Shown: piece after piece, positions 50,258 through 56,972 of the stretch | Layout: each line of letters begins with the position of its first letter | How positions within the stretch are numbered: the stretch's first letter is position 1 | From: Acidimicrobiaceae bacterium | GTDB lineage: Bacteria > Actinomycetota > Acidimicrobiia > Acidimicrobiales > RAAP-2 | Direction of reading: 5' to 3' | Length of the DNA: 56,972 nt | NCBI GenBank assembly: GCA_003164275.1 | Contig: PLSY01000157.1 | Span: 1-56,972 of the forward strand | The notes under the pieces: model-generated | What the model was told of the DNA's origin: nothing | Seen by the model: only the letters and a program-made list of their open reading frames with translations | Database searches by the model: none | Made by a program: the position numbers and the translations under genes

Positions 50258-50454
50258 ATGGTGATGACCGACAAGCTCGACTGTGGGTACGACACGAGTT
50301 CGTCGCTCCAGGAGTTCGTCGTTGGGGCGAGCACCGATGCGGCCGGGGACGGCACGAAACCGAATGGCTGCAACAGCCAGCGGATGGGGCCTTTTTGGCC
50401 GGCTCGCGCTCGGAGCTCCCTTGTTTGTCGCAGCCGCCATCTACGGTGAGCAAC

Positions 50455-51228
50455 GTGGATAGTCACGCCGATCTTCGCTCAGGGTTTGCCGTGGTTGACG
50501 TGGAGACGACCGGTTTCGATCCCGAAGAGCAGAGGATCGTCGAGATCGGGGTGGTCATCCTCGACGACGAGGGTCGTGAGCTCAGCGCATTCTCCACCCT
50601 TGTCGACCCAGGGTGTGACCCCGGCCCAACGCACATCCACGGCATCTCTGCGCCCATGCTCAATGGGGCTCCGAGCTTCGCCCTCATCCATCCCTATGTG
50701 GCTGATCAACTGACCGGAAGAGTGATGGTCGGGCACAATGTGAATGGGTTCGATCAGGCCTTCTTGGAGGCAGAGTGCCGTCGAGTGGGGGGCGACGAGA
50801 TGGCACCGCGGAACGTGGCGACCGTCGACACGCTGCTCATTGCCCAAGAGCAGCTGGGACTAGAGGGCCGCGCCAAACTGGTCGACTGCTGTGACCACTT
50901 CGGCCTGAGTTGGATCGATCACCACAGCGCCCTCGGGGACGCTCGGGTCACCGCTGCGCTGTTTCGATGCATGCGGGACAAGCTGGGCGACGAGGCGCTC
51001 GGCATCGCGAACGCCCTCGACGGAGCGCCCGAGTCGGTCTGGCCCGGGGCTTCGGGCGAACTGCCGCCCGTCGCCGACAGATCCGACTACGCCACGAGCC
51101 AGTCTCAGCTTGGCCCCGACCGAACCCACCCCATGGGAGAGCCGACGGCCACCTCGACAAGTCGCGCCGTGCGGGGCGTCCGCCGTCTACTGTCCGCACT
51201 TCCTTGGGCCCGTCGCCGAAACAGGTGA
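50455..51228 (+). CDS. DEDDh 3'-5' exonuclease (DnaQ/epsilon-like)
   Basis: About 257 residues from GTG 50455 (GGTGAG 4 bases upstream; GTG 50446 is an alternative). FAVVDVETTGFD carries the first Asp and Glu (D15, E17), HIHGISAPML follows, RVMVGHNVNGFDQAFLEAE holds the second Asp, and HSALGDARVTAAL the last His and Asp. This is the proofreading/RNase-T type exonuclease fold. The C-terminal tail is basic (RRLLSALPWARRRNR) and may bind DNA. It stands alone, marking the switch from catabolic to housekeeping genes. Confidence 0.9.
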   Translation: MDSHADLRSGFAVVDVETTGFDPEEQRIVEIGVVILDDEGRELSAFSTLVDPGCDPGPTHIHGISAPMLNGAPSFALIHPYVADQLTGRVMVGHNVNGFDQAFLEAECRRVGGDEMAPRNVATVDTLLIAQEQLGLEGRAKLVDCCDHFGLSWIDHHSALGDARVTAALFRCMRDKLGDEALGIANALDGAPESVWPGASGELPPVADRSDYATSQSQLGPDRTHPMGEPTATSTSRAVRGVRRLLSALPWARRRNR

Positions 51229-51452
51229 GCCGTCCGCTCAGCACCGGAGCGCTCGGTGATGGCACGGCGCCTTCCCGTTCAATGGCACGGTTCCCTCCGA
51301 CGGCACCCGCTCGCAGGCTGGCAACTCCCTGGGCGTACTGCCTTCAGCCGGAGGGCGAGCTGCGGTCTCGTGGCGCCCCTTCCCCAGGGGGCATCAGGGC
51401 CGAGTAGCAAGAGGGCGAAGGCACGGCCCGATGAGGCAGGGACGGGGCCGGA

Positions 51453-51830
51453 TCAGTCGCTGAGGGCCTGCCACTGCAGCCAGGCCTGGTAACCGCCGGC
51501 CAAGTCGGTGGCACGCTTGAAGCCGAGGGCTCGGAGGGAGTCGGCAGCGAGGGAGGAGGCATAGCCGGCCGAGCAGACAACCACCACCGGCTGCCCGAAG
51601 CCGGTGACGTCCGGCAATCGATGGTCCCCATGGGGGTCAAGCCGCCACTCGAGGACATTGCGCTCGATGATGAGCGCTCCGGGGAGCTCGCCCTCCGACG
51701 CCCGTTGTGCGACCGGCCGGATGTCCACGACCAGCCCTCCGGCTTCGGCGATCGACTCGAGTTCGGCTGGCTCGGTGCGACCGATGCGCCGCCGAGCCTC
51801 GTCGACGAGGTCGTCGGCCGAGGGGCTCAC
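51453..51830 (-). CDS. rhodanese-like domain protein
   Basis: 125 residues, single rhodanese domain: GGLVVDIRPVAQRASEGELPGALIIERNVLEWRL, then the active loop VVVVCSAGYASS with Cys86, and DLAGGYQAWLQW at the end. It transfers sulfur from a persulfide. The start overlaps the stop of the cysteine dioxygenase gene by 4 bases; in actinobacteria the same pair also occurs as a fusion, so both act in oxidative cysteine breakdown. Confidence 0.92.
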   Translation of the reverse strand: MSPSADDLVDEARRRIGRTEPAELESIAEAGGLVVDIRPVAQRASEGELPGALIIERNVLEWRLDPHGDHRLPDVTGFGQPVVVVCSAGYASSLAADSLRALGFKRATDLAGGYQAWLQWQALSD

Positions 51831-52426
51831 GAAGGATCGTGGACGCTGGTGGTGTCAAACGGGCCGATGGGCGCTACTTCTTCGGTGTGGGTGGCATCGA
51901 GGCGTCCGAACTGATCCAGCTCGTAGTAGGTCATGGTTTCCAACTTGGGTCCGTAGACATGGACGCTGATGGCATCCTCGAGCCCGTCATTGACGAGATC
52001 ATGCACATAGTGGGAACCGAACGTGCGGTGTTCTCCCGGGCCGACCTGGTGGCTGCCGATGACGGCGACCCCGCGTTGGGTGGCCCGAACCGTGGTCTCG
52101 GTGAGAGTGCCCCGAGCCACGGTGACAGCCCCGTGCGACCGTCCGTGATCGTGGAGCTTGATGTATCCGCCAGGGGGCCAACCGATGGCCCAGGCCTCGA
52201 ACAGGTCGGTGACGGCGAGGAGTATCCAGGAACGCTCTCGCAGGCCTCGCAACTCGCTGATGTCGCCGGCCGAGACAGCAAAGCCCTGGGCGATGGCCAA
52301 GAGGTCGACCTCGCGACGTTGAGCCTCGTTGGCGCTGACGTTGCCGATCGGTTGGAGTCCACACATCGGAGCGTGACCGCCGGATGCCTTGGACGAGGTG
52401 GCCGATTCGAGGTAGGCGATTGCCAT
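51827..52426 (-). CDS. cysteine dioxygenase family protein
   Basis: About 199 residues (ATG 52426; RBS not clear, maybe leaderless). Cupin with the three-His iron site: IGWPPGGYIKLHDHGRS gives His92 and His94, and GSHYVHDLVN gives His142. YGPKLETMTYYELD near the C-terminus corresponds to the region with the Tyr of the Cys-Tyr pair. It oxidises cysteine (or a related thiol) to a sulfinate. Coupled with the rhodanese gene. An inverted repeat CTAATCA/TGATTAG (52454-52480) lies just upstream and may bind a regulator sensing cysteine. Confidence 0.9.
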   Translation of the reverse strand: MAIAYLESATSSKASGGHAPMCGLQPIGNVSANEAQRREVDLLAIAQGFAVSAGDISELRGLRERSWILLAVTDLFEAWAIGWPPGGYIKLHDHGRSHGAVTVARGTLTETTVRATQRGVAVIGSHQVGPGEHRTFGSHYVHDLVNDGLEDAISVHVYGPKLETMTYYELDQFGRLDATHTEEVAPIGPFDTTSVHDPS

Positions 52427-52453
52427 AACCACACTGTAAGCAGCAAAAGGTGA

Positions 52454-52480
52454 CTAATCAAGTCGAGTTTGTATGATTAG
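52454..52480. promoter_or_regulatory. inverted repeat upstream of cysteine dioxygenase gene
   Basis: CTAATCA (52454-52460) and TGATTAG (52474-52480), perfect 7-base arms 13 bases apart, in the AT-rich stretch right before the gene. Unlike neighbouring sequence, it is A/T rich, which fits promoter DNA with an operator. Confidence 0.45.
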
Positions 52481-52524
52481 GCCTGGTTGGTGCGAAAACA
52501 CGGGATGGACGGATGTTTACGAGG

Positions 52525-53121
52525 TCAGCTGGCGGCAGCGCCGAAGGCCTCGGGCGCGGTATCGACGCCCAGCTCAGGCCTGGCGTCGCCGGCATTCGGC
52601 ATGTGGAGGCCGAGCGAGTAGCCCTCAAGGAACGTGTCGGCCTCGCGGTGGCGCGGAAAGCGCTCCTCCAGCTCCCGAAATCGGGGTGAGTGGTTCGGCT
52701 CGATCAGGTGGGCCAGCTCATGGACGATGACCGAGTCGAGGACCCAGGCGGGCACCACCCTGAGCCTTTCCGAGATCCGGATCTCGCGGGTCATGAGGGT
52801 GCACGAGCCCCAGCGCTTCGTCTGGGTGGTGGACCACCGGATCGACGCCGGCTCGACACCGTCGAGATAGCGCCGGCCAAGGGCCAGGGCCCGCTGGTGG
52901 AGGTGCTCGTCCGAGGCGTGGAGGTGTGGTCGGTGGCGGGCCAGTCGAGCAGCCAGACTCTCGACCATGAGGTCCCGGTCGGCGCCGCGGAGATGGGTGG
53001 GCACGACCACGACGATCCTGTCACCCTCCCAGTGGGCACCGGCCGTCTTCTTCCTTCGCTTGCTGACCCGGACTTCGATGTCCGGTGCGAAGAGAGTCGA
53101 TGGCTGGGTGATGTGGGACAT
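52525..53121 (-). CDS. YgjP-like (DUF45) zinc metallopeptidase
   Basis: 198 residues from ATG 53121. The HELAH motif at 134-138 with the following EPNHSPRFRELEE (His144) gives the zinc ligands of the SprT/YgjP group, and KRWGSC (103-108) is the typical WGSC segment. No signal peptide, so cytoplasmic. Function of this family in bacteria is not well known. It lies between the cysteine dioxygenase and aquaporin genes on the same strand. Confidence 0.9.
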   Translation of the reverse strand: MSHITQPSTLFAPDIEVRVSKRRKKTAGAHWEGDRIVVVVPTHLRGADRDLMVESLAARLARHRPHLHASDEHLHQRALALGRRYLDGVEPASIRWSTTQTKRWGSCTLMTREIRISERLRVVPAWVLDSVIVHELAHLIEPNHSPRFRELEERFPRHREADTFLEGYSLGLHMPNAGDARPELGVDTAPEAFGAAAS

Positions 53122-53181
53122 GTGGGCCAATCTAGGACCGAGGTGTGACTTGGTTGCGGGAGGCCGCGTGGGTCAACGCGC

Positions 53182-53961
53182 TTACTCGGGTTGGGGACGC
53201 CGGCCGTAGGGAGCGGGTGCACCGGCCTCGGAGATCTCTTCGGGCATCTCGTCAGAGGCCGGACGAAGGGCCCGCCAGGCTGCGCCCCCGAGGATGGCGC
53301 CGACGATCGGGAAGACGATGAACACCCAGAGCTGACTGAGAGCCCAGCTGCCTTGGAACACGGCGGTCGAGAGACTCCTTGCCGGATTCACCGAGGTGTT
53401 GTCGATCGGGATGGAGATGAGATGGATGACCGTGAGGGTGAGCCCGATGGTGACCCCGGTGAGGCCAACGGGCATGGACAGGCGGCTGGTCGAGGCGATG
53501 ATGAAGACGAACACGCCGGTGAAGAAGACCTCGGCGAGCATGACGGCTCCGAGCTTGAATCCGCCGGGCGAGTGGATGCCGTACCCGTTGGAGGCGAAGC
53601 CCGAGGTCCTGGCGCTGAAGGCCACGGCACTCGACTTGGCGACGATGAAGATCACGAGGGCCCCGATGAGGCCCCCGACGATCTGTCCGACGATGTAAAA
53701 GGGCAGCTCACGAGTCGTGGTCTTCCCGATCACCCAAAGGCCGATGGTCACCGCGGGGTTGATGTGACACCCCGAGATCGAGCCGATGGCGTAGGCGGCC
53801 ACCAAGAGGCTGAGGCCGAAAGCGAGGGCCACGCCCAATGTGCCGACAGATCCCCTGGGGAAGAAGTTGCCGGTCGCGAGCACCGCCGTCCCAGGGCCTC
53901 CGACGATGAGGATCATCGTCCCGATCGCTTCGGCGATGCCGATCCTCACACGCTGGTCCAA
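53182..53961 (-). CDS. aqpZ: MIP family channel, AqpZ-like aquaporin
   Basis: 259 residues, six helices and both NPA boxes (CHINPAVT with NPA 68-70, SVNPARS with NPA 191-193). The narrow-pore residues fit a water channel rather than a glycerol facilitator: His179 in IHLISIPIDN, Thr188 and Arg194 correspond to AqpZ H174, T183 and R189. The stretch SARTSGFASNGYGIHSPGGF forms an extracellular loop. C-terminal tail is polar. Symbol given by residue resemblance only. Confidence 0.93.
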   Translation of the reverse strand: MDQRVRIGIAEAIGTMILIVGGPGTAVLATGNFFPRGSVGTLGVALAFGLSLLVAAYAIGSISGCHINPAVTIGLWVIGKTTTRELPFYIVGQIVGGLIGALVIFIVAKSSAVAFSARTSGFASNGYGIHSPGGFKLGAVMLAEVFFTGVFVFIIASTSRLSMPVGLTGVTIGLTLTVIHLISIPIDNTSVNPARSLSTAVFQGSWALSQLWVFIVFPIVGAILGGAAWRALRPASDEMPEEISEAGAPAPYGRRPQPE

Positions 53962-54130
53962 GGGGTGGTCCTTTCAACTGACGGTGGCGCACAAACCGCC
54001 CGCCAAACCTCCGCGTGGGGTACCTGATTGCCGGACGGGAAGATAGTAGGCCCGGTTCGCGTGCGTTGCTCGAATGGTCATGACCTCTGACCGAATGGGA
54101 GTTCCGCCATAGCGACGGTACGATGGGCTG

Positions 54131-54583
54131 GTGCGTCGGTACTTCACCCCTCGGTTCATCGGGATGCATGTGGCGCTGCTGATCCTCTTGCCCGTGTTCG
54201 CTTGGCTGACGTGGTGGCAACTGGGACGGGCGCTCGGGGGCAATACCCTGAGCTGGGCCTATACCTTCGAGTGGCCGCTTTTTGGGGGCTATGCCGTCTA
54301 CGTGTGGTGGCAGCTCATTCACGACCAGACAACCGCCGTGTCTCGCCGGGTGCTACCCGGTTCGGGGGGCAGGGCCGGCGCGGATTCCAAAGAGCCCGGT
54401 TGGGCGTTGACGGGAGGGCGTCGCAAGAACATCGCCATCGCCGCCAACTCAGCAGTCGACGAGACAGCGCCTCATCATCGGGAGCGTTTTGCCGAGCAGA
54501 CGCCTGACGAAGCAGCCAGGCTGACCGCCTACAACCGCTACCTGGCCGAGTTGAATGCTGACTCGGGCAAGGGAAACAGGTGA
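54131..54583 (+). CDS. small membrane protein with SURF1-like N-terminus
   Basis: 150 residues. Two membrane segments (about 9-29, FIGMHVALLILLPVFAWLTWWQL, and about 40-60, FEWPLFGGYAVYVWWQL) are followed by a polar cytoplasmic part ending TAYNRYLAEL. The first helix, with F..WQLGR, resembles the SURF1 cytochrome-oxidase assembly factor, but the rest of SURF1 is absent. It is followed by the DUF3817 gene; the pair is common in actinobacteria, and is probably involved in respiratory-chain or envelope assembly. Confidence 0.85.
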   Translation: MRRYFTPRFIGMHVALLILLPVFAWLTWWQLGRALGGNTLSWAYTFEWPLFGGYAVYVWWQLIHDQTTAVSRRVLPGSGGRAGADSKEPGWALTGGRRKNIAIAANSAVDETAPHHRERFAEQTPDEAARLTAYNRYLAELNADSGKGNR

Positions 54584-54623
54584 CGATCAACTCGGACGAG
54601 CGTGGTCACTTGGGCTCGATCTC

Positions 54624-55001
54624 GTGAGTCCGACACCTGACCGCTCGAAGATGTATGGGGCCCTCGTCCGCTACCGGGTGATGGCCTTCATCGTCGGAAC
54701 GGCGCTGGTGTTGCTCGTCTTCGTGGCCATCCCGTTGCAGTACTGGGCCCATCAGAAGATGGCGGCGGAGATTGTCGCCCCGATTCACGGCTATCTCTAT
54801 CTCGTCTATCTGGCCACCGGAGCGGATCTGGCTCGGAGGGCCCACTGGCGAATCGGGCGCATCCTCTTGGTGGTCGCAGCCGGTTTCGTGCCGTTTTTGG
54901 CCTTCATCGTCGAGCACAGGGTGTACCAGCAGATGCAGGCGGAATGGGCAGCCGAGGACGAGCGGGCCGCGGCGACCGTGGCCGGCAGCCAGACCGACTG
55001 A
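54624..55001 (+). CDS. DUF3817 membrane protein
   Basis: About 125 residues from GTG 54624 (alternative ATG 54651, RBS weak for both). The DUF3817 core is RYRVMAFIVGTALVLLVF, WAHQKMAAEIVAPIHGYLYLVYLATGADLARRAHW and RILLVVAAGFVPFLAFIVEHRV: three membrane segments with a conserved PIHG. Function unknown. Forms a unit with the preceding SURF1-like gene (40 bases apart). Confidence 0.85.
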   Translation: MSPTPDRSKMYGALVRYRVMAFIVGTALVLLVFVAIPLQYWAHQKMAAEIVAPIHGYLYLVYLATGADLARRAHWRIGRILLVVAAGFVPFLAFIVEHRVYQQMQAEWAAEDERAAATVAGSQTD

Positions 55002-55045
55002 GTGACCGGGAAACCATTCGACCATGACATTGCCAGTCGGGTGGA

Positions 55046-55468
55046 CTAGCGCGGCGGTAGCGAGTAGGTCACCTGGGCTTTGGCCACCAGCGCTTCGCTC
55101 CCTCGCGAGTACATGGACACTTCAGCGGCGGCCAGCCGTCTGCCAAGCTTCAACAGCTCGCCCCGGGCCACGACATCAACCAGTGCGGGCTTGCGGAGGA
55201 AGTCGATGTGCAGACTGGTGGTCACTGAGAGTGCGACCGGGCCTATCTGTCCAACAATGACCAACCAGGCCGTGCAGTCTGCCAGGGCCATGAGCGACGG
55301 ACCCGATACGGTCCCACCTGGTCGGCTGTGAGCTTCACCGACCGGAAGGCGCATTTGGATGGAATGGTCGGTGATTTCCTCGACGACGTAGGGAGCCGGA
55401 GCCCCAGGGAAGGCATCGAGTAGGAACTGCTGCAGCTCCTCGATGGTCATGACGGGGATGGCAACCAT
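55046..55468 (-). CDS. PaaI-like thioesterase (hotdog fold)
   Basis: 140 residues. SRPGGTVSGPSLMALADCTAW carries the hotdog helix with the Asp/Ser found in PaaI-type thioesterases, then SVTTSLHIDFLRKPAL and VVARGELLKLGRRLAAAEV. It hydrolyses acyl-CoA or aryl-CoA esters, perhaps releasing CoA trapped in dead-end thioesters. Starts at MVAIPVMTIEEL; ATG 55450 is possible too. Convergent with the DUF3817 gene and divergent from cysQ. Confidence 0.9.
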   Translation of the reverse strand: MVAIPVMTIEELQQFLLDAFPGAPAPYVVEEITDHSIQMRLPVGEAHSRPGGTVSGPSLMALADCTAWLVIVGQIGPVALSVTTSLHIDFLRKPALVDVVARGELLKLGRRLAAAEVSMYSRGSEALVAKAQVTYSLPPR

Positions 55469-55561
55469 GGCTCAACGATCGTAGGTGCCCGACCGCTGCC
55501 AGGTCACTGGGACGCATGGGCCCCTCTCGTCCTCGGCCGGCTTGTCGTGTTGAATGACTGC

Positions 55562-56305
55562 ATGCTCAGTGCGGAGAACGACGATGCCATGCGATGGGCG
55601 GGGGAGGCCGGCCAGCTCCTCGTGAACCTGCGGTCCACCTCCGAATCAGGAAGGGCACTCGGGGATGCCGGCGATCAGCTCGCCCACCAACACCTCATGC
55701 GACGGATATCCGATCGCTATCCAGCCGACCGGATTCGGTCGGAAGAGGCTGACCAGACAAAGAAGTTGGGTGATCAAACCGGCCGCGTCTGGATCATTGA
55801 CCCCCTCGACGGCACTCGCGAGTACTCGGAGGGCAGAGCTGACTGGGCCGTCCACGTAGCCTTGGCCATCGACGGCGAACCCGTTGTCGGGGCTGTGGCC
55901 CTACCGTCGCTCGACAGGGTCCTCGGGACGGGGAACCCTCCTCCTCTGGCCCAGCCGGCAGCCGTGCCTCGGATGGTGGTCAGTCGAAGCCGCCCACCCG
56001 AGTTCGTTCCCTTCGTCGCGGAACAGCTGGGGGCAACCGTCGTACCCATGGGCTCTGCCGGGGCCAAGATCGCCGCCGTGATCCAAGGGAATGCCGAGAT
56101 CTACCTCCATTCGGGAGGCCAGTACGAATGGGATTCGGCGGCTCCGGTGGCAGTGGCCCTCGCCACCGGTCTCGTGGCGAGCCGCCTAGACGGCTCGCCA
56201 CTCATCTACTCCCAGGAGGATCCGTGGTTGCCGGACCTGATTGTCGTGCACCCAACATTGTCTGCATCGGTAACGCAAGCCCTGCGAAAGTTCAACGGCG
56301 GTTAG
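55562..56305 (+). CDS. cysQ: 3'(2'),5'-bisphosphate nucleotidase (CysQ-like)
   Basis: About 247 residues from ATG 55562. Inositol-monophosphatase superfamily metal site: EEAD (61-64), DPLDGTREY (80-88) and WDSAAPVAVALATG near 200. The sequence GTREY instead of GTKEF is common in CysQ. It degrades the phosphoadenosine phosphate made in sulfate assimilation. RBS weak; GTG 55547 is an alternative start. Placed near the cysteine dioxygenase/rhodanese pair, both of sulfur metabolism. Confidence 0.9.
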   Translation: MLSAENDDAMRWAGEAGQLLVNLRSTSESGRALGDAGDQLAHQHLMRRISDRYPADRIRSEEADQTKKLGDQTGRVWIIDPLDGTREYSEGRADWAVHVALAIDGEPVVGAVALPSLDRVLGTGNPPPLAQPAAVPRMVVSRSRPPEFVPFVAEQLGATVVPMGSAGAKIAAVIQGNAEIYLHSGGQYEWDSAAPVAVALATGLVASRLDGSPLIYSQEDPWLPDLIVVHPTLSASVTQALRKFNGG

Positions 56306-56341
56306 ATTGCGCAGCCGGTGGGTGATGCGACGTGTTGGGCT

Positions 56342-56695
56342 TCAGTCGAGATCTGAGGCGGAATCGTTGGCTTTGGACACCTCTGGTGCATCAAGATCCC
56401 AACCGTCATCATCGCCTGATTCGGCACTTGTCCGTTCGCTTGGCGCACCGATGCCGTCGGGATCATCTATCCCGCCGTCGAGGACGGCCAAAGATTCTGG
56501 ATCGTCCAGCACCGCACCCGCCTCTTCGAGCTCCTTTTCATCGACGATCAGGGTCGGGTCAAGCGACGGATCGAGTTCGACGGCCTCGAGGAAGTTGGGA
56601 TCGAGTGCCTCCCGGTCGTCGTTTGCCTCGTCACCCTGCTCGAAGGGGTCTGATCCCGACGGCTCATCCGGTGACCACTCGTCGTTTTGGCTCAT
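56342..56695 (-). CDS. acidic hypothetical protein
   Basis: 117 residues with GGAGAG before the ATG. Very acidic and poor in hydrophobic residues (EWSPDEPSGSDPFEQGDEAN, ELDPSLDPTLIVDEKELEEAG), likely disordered apart from a short conserved-looking LDPSLDP segment. I recall similar short acidic actinobacterial proteins with a repeated LDP pattern next to tRNA genes, but no function is known. Convergent with cysQ. Confidence 0.75.
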   Translation of the reverse strand: MSQNDEWSPDEPSGSDPFEQGDEANDDREALDPNFLEAVELDPSLDPTLIVDEKELEEAGAVLDDPESLAVLDGGIDDPDGIGAPSERTSAESGDDDGWDLDAPEVSKANDSASDLD

Positions 56696-56858
56696 CTGTT
56701 CTCTCCGTCACTAGCGATCTCGTTGCCCGACTCTACGGCCTGGGGGATCTAGTAAATCCAGCCGACGGAGTCAATGTTCATTGGACATACCCAACGGAGC
56801 CGATTCACCCTCACCTACGGTGTGGACGTCCTGTGACCAATGAGGAACGCAGCGGACA

Positions 56859-56864
56859 TACAAT
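56859..56864 (+). promoter_or_regulatory. probable -10 element of tRNA-Arg promoter
   Basis: TACAAT, 16 bases before the tRNA 5' end. A -35-like GTGACC at 56833-56838 is 20 bases upstream, a bit far, so confidence is moderate. Confidence 0.5.
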
Positions 56865-56880
56865 CTGCATCTCACTGCGC

Positions 56881-56953
56881 GCCCACGTAGCTCAGGGGAT
56901 AGAGCACTCGTTTCCTAAATGAGGTGTCGCAGGTTCGAATCCTGCCGTGGGCA
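56881..56953 (+). tRNA. tRNA-Arg (anticodon CCT)
   Basis: The cloverleaf is complete: acceptor GCCCACG (56881-56887) with CGTGGGC (56946-56952), D arm GCTC/GAGC, anticodon arm CTCGT/ATGAG with a TTCCTAA loop (anticodon CCT, codon AGG), T arm GCAGG-TTCGAAT-CCTGC, discriminator A56953. CCA is not encoded. One G-T wobble in the anticodon stem. AGG is a rare codon in high-GC actinobacteria, so this is a minor tRNA. Confidence 0.95.
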
Positions 56954-56972
56954 CATTGTGGCCTTGACCCCA

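Noticed and set aside
51229..51452. Possible small gene between exonuclease and rhodanese genes
   Set aside because: Frames there are Arg/Pro-rich without RBS or motifs; only short inverted repeats are seen.
53191..54027. Antisense open frame over the aquaporin gene
   Set aside because: Asp/Gly/Glu-rich translation typical of antisense of a membrane protein; no motifs.

Overview
High-GC chromosomal DNA, most likely from an actinobacterium. The codons are strongly G/C-ending, GTG and TTG starts are common, and the gene families are those of mycobacteria, Rhodococcus and Acidimicrobiia: luciferase-like (F420/FMN) monooxygenases, a mycofactocin-type SDR, DUF35/thiolase pairs, CaiB-type CoA transferase, paired acyl-CoA dehydrogenases and a DUF3817 protein. 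The genus cannot be fixed from the sequence. No gene-free stretch is longer than about 265 bases.

Positions 1-50,200 are almost entirely a catabolic region. I count six luciferase-like monooxygenases (LLM), seven SDR proteins, five SnoaL/NTF2-like proteins, two acyl-CoA ligases, two crotonase-fold proteins, two thiolase-fold proteins, two acyl-CoA dehydrogenases, one CoA transferase, a P450, an epoxide hydrolase, a cyclase-type hydrolase, an N-acyl-D-amino-acid deacylase-type amidohydrolase, a TPP enzyme and two branched-chain-amino-acid-type ABC binding proteins without permease or ATPase genes. Regulators are one TetR and one IclR protein.

Layout: (1) 3-230, tail of an IS481-like transposase that meets the end of the epoxide hydrolase gene. 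(2) 227-9755, mostly minus strand: epoxide hydrolase, crotonase, unknown protein, LLM, two SDRs, an APH-like kinase and a DHA2 exporter, with one plus-strand SnoaL gene. (3) 9861-18483: isochorismatase-like protein, TetR/PPOX divergent pair, then minus-strand DapB-like reductase, acyl-CoA ligase, P450 and LLM, with a divergent cyclase gene. (4) 18725-25095: binding protein, unknown protein, then a tight plus-strand run SDR-like, SDR, SnoaL, acyl-CoA ligase, VOC. (5) 31149-25115 minus: binding protein, SDR, amidohydrolase, SnoaL, DUF35 and Cys-less thiolase. (6) 31220-40279: a 56-residue small protein, LLM, IclR, LLM, mycofactocin-type SDR, LLM, small unknown protein, LLM and TPP enzyme. (7) 40499-50219: SnoaL, SDR, enoyl-CoA hydratase, CoA transferase, SnoaL, thiolase (minus), ACAD pair and a large MFS carrier. 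(8) 50455-56953, mostly housekeeping: exonuclease, rhodanese/cysteine dioxygenase, metallopeptidase, aquaporin, SURF1-like and DUF3817 membrane proteins, thioesterase, CysQ, an acidic protein and tRNA-Arg(CCT).

Reading as a whole (inference): uptake and oxygenation of one or more hydrophobic, probably cyclic or branched compounds, CoA activation, beta-oxidation-like steps by ACAD, hydratase, SDR and thiolase, and possibly a retro-aldol cleavage by the DUF35/thiolase pair. Several proteins have lost the catalytic residues of their family (isochorismatase-like, one SDR, one crotonase, one acyl-CoA ligase lysine, the thiolase-fold cysteine), which suggests partner subunits or changed chemistry. 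Near-identical palindromic DNA sites beside the IclR gene and beside the TetR gene recur at distant catabolic genes and suggest two local regulons.
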